The notes below the pieces were generated by a model that had not been told where the DNA came from, did not search any database, and saw only the letters and a program-made list of their open reading frames with translations. A program made the translations under genes and the position numbers. Shown in pieces: positions 57,116 through 64,000 of a stretch of DNA of 64,000 nucleotides. Each line of letters starts with the position of its first letter. Within the stretch, counting starts at the first letter, position 1. Origin of the DNA: Zeugodacus cucurbitae (taxonomy: Eukaryota > Arthropoda > Insecta > Diptera > Tephritidae); contig NC_071667.1 of assembly GCF_028554725.1 (NCBI RefSeq), positions 50,771,501 to 50,835,500 of the forward strand, read 5' to 3'.

Positions 57116-59582
57116 GTCAGCCTTTTTTATCCTAACCAATTGTAGCTGCAGAAATGATTCCCCAAAATAAGTTGAGTAATACTATCGAGTTGACAGCATT
57201 TGGATGGATAAAAATAAGGAACCTTTCCGGCTACGTAGACCCGTATATCTGTTCCGATTACCTAGATATAAATTTTGTAAAAATACGGCGCCAAAAATCT
57301 TTACTTATTGCTAAATAATTGCTTATAATTTATTTAAATTTTCAAAAAATCTATTTCTGTTTCGATTCACTGAAAATATAGTATGTTGTGCGTTTACTAA
57401 CGAGAGGAAACAAATTTCGAATATTGACGAAGTAATAGCTATAGTAGCAGGCGTTGTTTGTGGTGTCGCGTATTCTCGCTAGTAGAGTTAAGCTCATCTT
57501 CCTTGGCATGTTCCACGAAGAATACTCTCTCACGTTAGCCGTCATAGGAACTGTCTCCTTTTGGCACCGCCGCTCCTGGTTTTCTGATGGTTTCCTCTTC
57601 CACTGCCTCCTTAGTGGCCACTACATCAGGGTTTGTCGGTTCTTTCCATTGCCAGTTTCGTTGCCTTTTGGAATGTTTCAGTTTTCGTTGATAGTTGTTT
57701 TGGGTTTATTCATCTTGTTCTTACGACCGGTCGCTCGAGCATCCAAGCATTGCAGTCTCAAGTTCAAAAGGGGGAACTAATGGACGTCGAAAACGACGTG
57801 GGCGTGGAAAAAATACTTTTGTACCCTAAAAAGGTTCAATACAATTATGTTAGAAATTAAAAACAAAATTATTTGATCTCTTTTAAAAATATTTAAAAAA
57901 AAATTGTCCAGTTGTAGTAAAAGCCTGTCCTCTTTAATGTAAGTAAAAATGGTAATATTTAATTTTTGTCAAGCCTGATATTTGGACTTTTTTTAAGAAA
58001 ATCCCCAAAATTTGAAACCTTCCATTATATTTAAACAAAATTAGATAAGGTTATAACATTATTTTTTTGTGGCTTTTCGTAGAAAATAGCTCGAAATCAA
58101 CGCACGTTTCGAAAATTAAAAACTAATTAATATACCAAGTGATTTTTATATACCCCACCTTTTGTCCCGATCACTCCTTTTTCTCGATAGAATAGATAAT
58201 GTTTTCCCCATTATGTATGTAATTATACAATTAGTAATGCTGATCTCATTAAAAATGTGTTATTTGTCTAATTTGAGGCAATGCTCGGTTACAATTAATT
58301 TAAGAGTTAATTAAAATGGTAATCATCCTTTTTGAGTTCTTGAAAAACCTATTAAAGGGGTTAGGCTAGTTATAGATCTAAAAAAAAATTCGAACTGCTT
58401 AATTTATATTATTTTAATTTGCATTAAACCATTGCACTCTCTTTTCCCTTGATGTTTCAACAAAATTGCTTTGCAAAGTGTTCCCACACACGGCAGCTAA
58501 TCTTTTGCACCGTTAATCGTGAATTAACTATGCGCGATTTAAAGCGCATTAACACCGCTATAAAAAATATATTTATTATGCGCAATAAGCGCGAGACACT
58601 GGGCGAGGTCGAGGTTGGCAAAGCGATTTTATGGCTCAAAAGTGGCGAGTATAAAATGCAATTAGTCTGCTATTTCGAGTTCGGCGGCGGTGTTGTAAAG
58701 CGTCATCATGTGAGCTGTTATAATGCAATCGGCGCTCACGTGAGGGACGAGTCATTGTTGTTGTTTGGTTGCGCATTTAAATGCTTTCTAATTTGTGTCA
58801 TACGCTGGAAGCGAATTTTAAAGCGCCATTTTAAAGTTTTGTCTTTACGACCCATTCCACATTTGTAAGTGCTTTAAAGCTGTTTCCCGAAATCGTCAAT
58901 TTCACACTCTTCACTGCGCGTGTCTGCCGCACTAAAACGCATACTGATTAAATGTGCCTTTGTTGTTTTATAAATAAACCGTGCAATCAATGTGTTATTT
59001 TTAGTACAAAATTGCCTTCCTGTGTCTCGCATTCTTCAACTTTTGCCTTCGCAAATCATTGGCTCATGCATAAATTTCGCCACCAATCTTGCTTTTTTTC
59101 TCCCTACTTTATCGGGCAATGTGGCGCTGTTTGACGCGGAAAAAGCAAGAAAAATGCCGAGTGAGAGTTCAAGCAGATTGGAGCTATTGCCATCAACCGC
59201 CAGTCAGTCAGCCAGCCGTGCCGTCATATCTGAGATTTACATTTTGGTGCCTTTTATTTTCCTTATTGTCATACGCATGCCAATGCGAGCATGCGAATGC
59301 AAATACGCTTTTATTTCGGTTTGTCAATTTACTGATTAAACCTCGTCAACTAAAAATAGCATGACCATGCACGGTCATCATACAATTCAATTTTCATAAA
59401 CAAGTGCTCGTACATAATACGAGTTCATACACTTGTTCAACTCGCGTAATCGTTCGTATGTACATATGTAATTATGTTTGATAAGTATAACACATTGTAG
59501 TAGTCACAGATTTACTAAATCTGACAAATAGCTCAATGCAAAGGTATACTCTTATGCGAAAGTATTGCGTTCTCTATCAAAT
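57116..59582. other. Intergenic or intronic DNA, no supported gene
   Basis: A 108-codon frame (57454-57780) overlaps an antisense frame without known domains. The block 58440-58870 is more GC-rich, with many TAAT/ATTA and TTTATGG/TTTATTATG words, and carries an uninterrupted 139-codon frame without a recognised domain. It looks more like a cis-regulatory module than a gene. Confidence 0.45.
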
Positions 59583-59585
59583 ATT

Positions 59586-60538
59586 CGGCCCTATTCCCGT
59601 TGTCGTTGTCGTTTTAATAGTCGTTTCTAAGTCGTTGTCGTTCTTATCGTCGTTTCGTTCCTAAATTGGTATTCTTGAAGTATATCGTAACGCCTAAGAA
59701 AAGTTATCGAAATTTGTCTACATATTTTATATAGTATACTTTAAGGAGCTCTTTTCCACTATAAAAATTTCTTTCTTATGCAACGAGACACATTTTTAAA
59801 GCAGTCCTTAATGGATTTTATGCTATTCTATATTGACTCTAAACAACGTTATCACTGTAATTATTGTACTTAAGTACAACAATGTTAGTCTTCCATCTTT
59901 ATTTGATTTTTTAAAAGAAGTAGTGGTGACATCTGCGTCCTCCAAACTTTTTTCTAAAATATGTTATACTTCCAGAGTCTCATGCTCCTTGCTTCTGGCT
60001 AATCCGACTACTCTAACTAGTGGTCCAGCCAAAGGAGACATGGGTATCTGTTCATTAACTCCTCCTCTTGTTGGAGTACTATTTTTTTCTTCGTTTTGAA
60101 TTTTAAGATCTTTCATATCTTAAATATATTCTTAGATATAAAAATGCAATTTTATTAATGCCAACAATTTCCGACGAGAGATGGCGGTGGAATGGATTTA
60201 TTTTTTATTTTTTTTTTTTGAGAAAAAAATATCCCTCCCAAAAAATCGAAATTTAAAGGATTTATCCCTTTTCTAAAGTCTTTGGCATATGCAGGATATT
60301 TTTCCATTTCAGAAATTAAAATTTCAAACTGTTTCCGATTTGGAATTTTCATCTTTACTTCTATGACGCTCACAATGATAGCAACGACAAAAAACGACTG
60401 TTTCTATGTCGTTTCTATAGTCGTTTCAAATTGGGGAATCTCAATTTATTTTCGATAAATGTCGTTAACGAAAACAGGAATGCCAAATAGGCGTTCTTAA
60501 GTCGTTTTAAAACGATAACGACAACGGGAATTGGGGCG
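59586..60538 (-). mobile_element. PIF/Harbinger-like element with GTCGTT subterminal repeats
   Basis: The ends CGGCCCTATTCCCGTTGTCG and, inverted, CGCCCCAATTCCCGTTGTCG are flanked by ATT on both sides (59583-59585, 60539-60541), a 3-bp target duplication. Both subterminal regions carry many GTCGTT words in inverted orientation relative to each other. A minus-strand frame holds a partial Myb-like protein of the kind encoded by Harbinger elements. No DDE nuclease gene remains in the 953 bp. Confidence 0.75.
60155..60373 (-). pseudogene. Partial Myb/SANT-like DNA-binding protein of the Harbinger-like element
   Basis: The 72-codon frame contains MKIPNRKQFEILISEMEKYPAYAKDF, resembling the beginning of the Myb/SANT-like or MADF-like trihelix domain of Harbinger accessory proteins and domesticated relatives. 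It then runs into Lys- and Ile-rich sequence from an A-tract and ends. The domain is cut after roughly its first helix, so it is non-functional. Confidence 0.6.
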
Positions 60539-60541
60539 ATT

Positions 60542-61892
60542 ACTTTCAAATTGTTAGTTTCGAACACTAAGCCTAACTTCAGTAGTCGGTACATTAATTG
60601 TTCTTAGGAACCATTTATAAGATGTATTATCAATTATATTAGGTCTAGTAAAAATAAATTCATTATTATTGCAACAAATTGTATGCTAAATAAGCATAGT
60701 TAGAATGATCTGATTTCAGTAAAACATGCAAGATATTATCATAATGTCACTTTCATAGAAACCCTTGTCTTAAACTGGGCATAAAACTGGAACACTCCCT
60801 ATTTACAAACCAACCAAATTTTTCACCAGCAAAATCATTCGCCATAGAAAGCAACAGCTAGTAATCACCTGTTGCTAGGTCCAAATATAAGGTGGATGCA
60901 TAAGATCCTCCCTCGGAGTTTCTAGTAAGTCATCATCGATATGTGTAGTCTGACATTGTCCGTACGATTCGTCCGATCCCACCAAACACAAGGCAAAGCC
61001 TTCCTGACCGTCAATCCTGTCTTGGCCAATATTTACGTCGACTCACCGCGATTCTACAACTATCATTTTCTTGACATGGCTCAACCACTTGTCAGCGCCA
61101 GTAGCCATCTAGTCCATAAGGATTTTTGTGTTAACTCGTGTAACTCCAATTAGCTGCATCGAGCTTGTAGCAAACCCAATTGTGATGGTTCCAAATGGTA
61201 TTTTTAGCAATGTATGATGGTCGGGCTCGATGATTTCCATTATTTCATCGATTGTTTTTTCTTTCTGAACGAATAATAAGGCATAGAAAGGTGAACTGAT
61301 AGAAACAAGAATGTCAGTTTCTGGTGAAAAAAAAAATTCTACAGATAGTTGATCATGTTATGCCTTATCAGAGTGTAGGGAATACTTAATTTGTCTTATT
61401 TACTTATTGGAATTTGTTTTTTTTTTTAGTTCCGTGTAATAAAAAATGTTTTTTTTTTAATTGAGTACTATCTGAGATTCAAAACCTAAATTTGATGTTC
61501 TCATTGACATATGTATTTAGCAGTTCCTCTGTACTTGTTTTAAAATCAGCTTTGCTTTGAAGGGTTAGTTAATCTATTTGTAATAACCTTGAAAAGTTTA
61601 TTTTTTGCTGTCTATTGATATTCCTTTGTGTAAGAACCCCGTTTGAAGAATGCATGTTCTTCCACCGAGCTTTTTTGAGTTGTATAGTAATTTTTCCCTC
61701 AATGTTCAGCAGATCTTCAGAGATTATATATATGTCTTGTTCTTTGGCTTGGAGGATACGCGTACCAGGAAGAAAAGGAAATGTTTACTATAATTGGTCA
61801 GGGAACACTTCCCTTCTGTGCTGTCATAAAACATTTTTTTTGATCGGTCAGTGTAGATTCAGGCGATGATCTCCTTACCTGCAATGTTTCTT
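60542..61892. other. Intergenic or intronic DNA, nothing recognised
   Basis: The part 60890-61160 is more GC-balanced and may be an old element remnant, but I cannot identify it. Confidence 0.45.
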
Positions 61893-62025
61893 GATACTTC
61901 CTTCTAGAGGATAATGTCGTAAAAAAAAATTTACTTAATTCTAAACTGTAGACATTAGTCTTTAGTCTACAGTTTAGAATTAAGTAAATTTTTTTTTACG
62001 ACATTATCCTCTAGAAGGAAGTATC
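61893..62025. repeat. Perfect 61-bp inverted repeat with 11-nt loop
   Basis: The arms at 61893-61953 and 61965-62025 are exact reverse complements, beginning GATACTTCCTTCTAGAGG. The loop is ATTAGTCTTTA. The arms contain a 9-nt A/T homopolymer that is also identical in length. No target duplication flanks it and it is not a recognised transposon. Confidence 0.95.
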
Positions 62026-64000
62026 CGTATTTTTTATTTGACAATAATTGTTTCCTAAATTCTAAAAACTTGGAACCCGACTTATGACTTTATATAACTT
62101 TTTTCAATAAAGAAAGTTGTGGCAACGTTACAGGCCTTAGTATTATCCATCAAAGCGATGTCCCATCTTAAGTTTCCAACAATATATTGTATACAAATTG
62201 ATCCTGGTCCTTTGGCAGTGGTAATGCTCAACTCTAACAAAAACACTGTGGCTATACAATCCATCAATCTAATTTAAACTCGTTGACTATTTAAAAAAAT
62301 TCGGGCAATAAAACTCAAACATGCGAGTAAAACCTGCCTAAGCTGAGATTTCGTATTTGCGAATACATACATATCAACATAAATGCATTTGTATATAAAC
62401 CATCAAGAGTATATGTATGTACTTATATGCTATGTACTTCCTTTCTCAAACAGCTGTTGATCACCGCAAATAAATTGTACGGGTTAATTAGTGGAATTTT
62501 TGTGGCAGATCGACGTGTCGAACAAATGAATGAACACAGCCGCTACAAGTTTATATACAATACATACATATTTACATACATCCATATAAGTATTTACTAT
62601 GTATTAGACGCAAAGTAGGCGATTGCTAGTAGTCACAACGTAAAAACGACCTTGCAGAGCGCACAGTTTCGCTGCCTCAAACCATTTTCAACCGCAATTG
62701 CAGTTCCACAGTGGAATCGTTTAAGTAAAAATTCCGCTTTATGACGCCTTTTTAGATTTGAATTTAATTTTTATGCCTTCGTTTATTTTTTTTTTCATTT
62801 ATTCATACATGTATTTGCAGAAAATATATATTTAAATACTCCCACTTTTTTCGTCTCGTTCAAGCTGCATTTCCAATTTTAGTCTGAATTATAAGCGCTC
62901 AGCCATTGTCTATGCCGTTGCCGCATCTTTTATTTTAGCGCATTGTTTTTGTTGTTGTTGGTGTGACGCACTCACTTTCCAACCAACCGGTTAATTGTGG
63001 GTGGGTATCACTGCCGTCATTTTTCTTCTATTTTATGTTGTTTTCTTAGTATTTGTTGTTTTTGTTTTTATCTGCTTGAATGCTTAATGACGCTGTCAGC
63101 TGCTGTTTGCTGTTAGCTTTACTGATTTTTATGACCTTTTTGTTGTTTATTTGAATTTGAACAATTATTTATTTTGCGCAAATTTCCGCTCGCAATTGCG
63201 GTGGCGCGCCTGTAAGCGTGTGTGTGAATGTATTTTAATGTTTTAAACATTTTGTTTTGCCGATTTGCTGTATATACATATCTGTGTAATGTTATTTAAC
63301 TTCATAAAGTATTGTTAACATTTTTATATGTTTTGAAGTGATTACCAGAGCTGTTGTGGTTTGTAGTTTTTTTTACTATATACCAATTGTTTTATGTTTT
63401 TAGGACCCCAAAACTCTACTTTAAGTCAATCAAAAAAATCCTATACTGTCTTAGCCCCTTAGGTTCACTGATTCAAAACACAGACTTCATTTCGTATTAA
63501 AAGTTGCTGAACTAGAAGTGTCATAAATCATTCTTTTGCAGTGATTTTAACAGAGATCAGTCTTCTACTTATCAATATTTGAGTCGAATACTAAGAAATT
63601 ATTTCATTAAATGCTTCAGAACCGCACACCACCATAAATTAATTCCTTTAGTAAAGGAACTTTGTGGGTTCTACTTTCTTTGGTATTTTCGTTTTTTGTT
63701 TCATTTAACATATTTTTTGTTCAATGTTGATAACCTTTTCATTTCTATTGAAATTTCGCCATCGTTCTGATCGAAATTGTTGAATTGCTCATTAGCTTTT
63801 TAAACGCGAGTTATCTTCTCTTGCCAAGTTTCGGTTGGAACAATTTGCGAAGCATTACTATCAGTGAATCAATTTTGAGTAAGAGACAATATTCATAGAT
63901 AAAATGTTAAAATTTATAAAATAATATTTTAATTATAGCACATCTTAAAGACTATTTTTGGTTTCCAAACACTAACACACTCCGCAAATTTCATTAAAGC
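62026..64000. other. Intergenic or intronic DNA to window end
   Basis: No gene recognised. T-rich between 62750 and 63330, with TTTATG-type words and (GTT)n runs. Frames are short and lack domains. Confidence 0.5.

Noticed and set aside
57454..57780. 108-codon hydrophobic frame
   Set aside because: Antisense frames also stay open. It might be old retroelement sequence but no motif supports that.
58449..58868. 139-codon plus-strand frame as a host gene
   Set aside because: No domain, no splice-site context, and an antisense frame overlaps it. Word content looks regulatory rather than coding.
1..64000. tRNA, rRNA or CRISPR features
   Set aside because: No cloverleaf with a GGTTCGA-type arm, no rRNA-like conserved block and no regularly spaced short direct repeats were recognised by eye.

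Overview
This window looks like nuclear DNA of a higher fly. It is AT-rich, its intergenic DNA is typically dipteran, and it is dense in insect transposons. The exact transposon mix (an RTE-clade LINE, mariners, Tiggers, a Transib, and a dispersed repeat with CCGAAC hairpins) suggests a tephritid fruit fly, but that is inference. There is no bacterial organisation: no operons, ribosome binding sites or CRISPR. Most of the long open reading frames belong to transposable elements.

Only one conventional host gene can be supported. It is a four-exon, minus-strand C2H2 zinc-finger gene of the Snail superfamily (CDS 46250-47476, 321 aa), with consensus splice sites that keep the frame and a poly(A) signal near 46093. 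About 1.7 kb upstream, on the plus strand, 49180-49895 looks like a non-coding first exon of a divergent gene that continues outside the window, ending at a good splice donor.

The rest is accessory sequence. An RTE-clade non-LTR retrotransposon appears seven or more times: 12713-13299 (-), 15096-18275 (+), 19222-19619 (-), 30768-31195 (-), 35012-38281 (+), 41311-44511 (+) and 45478-45678 (+). A diverged relative lies at 21775-21985. The copy at 35012 keeps an uninterrupted 996-residue endonuclease and reverse transcriptase ORF. Other LINE remnants with RNase H or jockey-like RT lie at 4729-5551, 25010-25590, 33005-33545, 53990-54895 and 56610-57115.

DNA transposons: a Transib (41344-43011) has RSS-heptamer ends (CACAGTG) and a CGGCG target duplication, and sits inside an RTE copy. 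Internally deleted mariners are at 10146-10580 and 23787-24507, with an older mariner remnant at 26915-27640. A DD41D Tc1/mariner is at 13653-14596. A Tigger is nested inside a smaller Tigger derivative (51488-53558). A Harbinger-like element is at 59586-60538. An unclassified inverted-repeat family has two copies (2797-3453 and 44797-45357).

A dispersed repeat of about 1.5 kb with hairpin termini is complete at 27655-29130, heavily rearranged at 14946-20597, and fragmentary elsewhere. The 14.9-20.6 kb block is a stack of insertions: dispersed repeat, then foldback element, then RTE, with a head-to-head inverted duplication. The most notable isolated structure is a perfect 61-bp inverted repeat with an 11-nt loop at 61893-62025.
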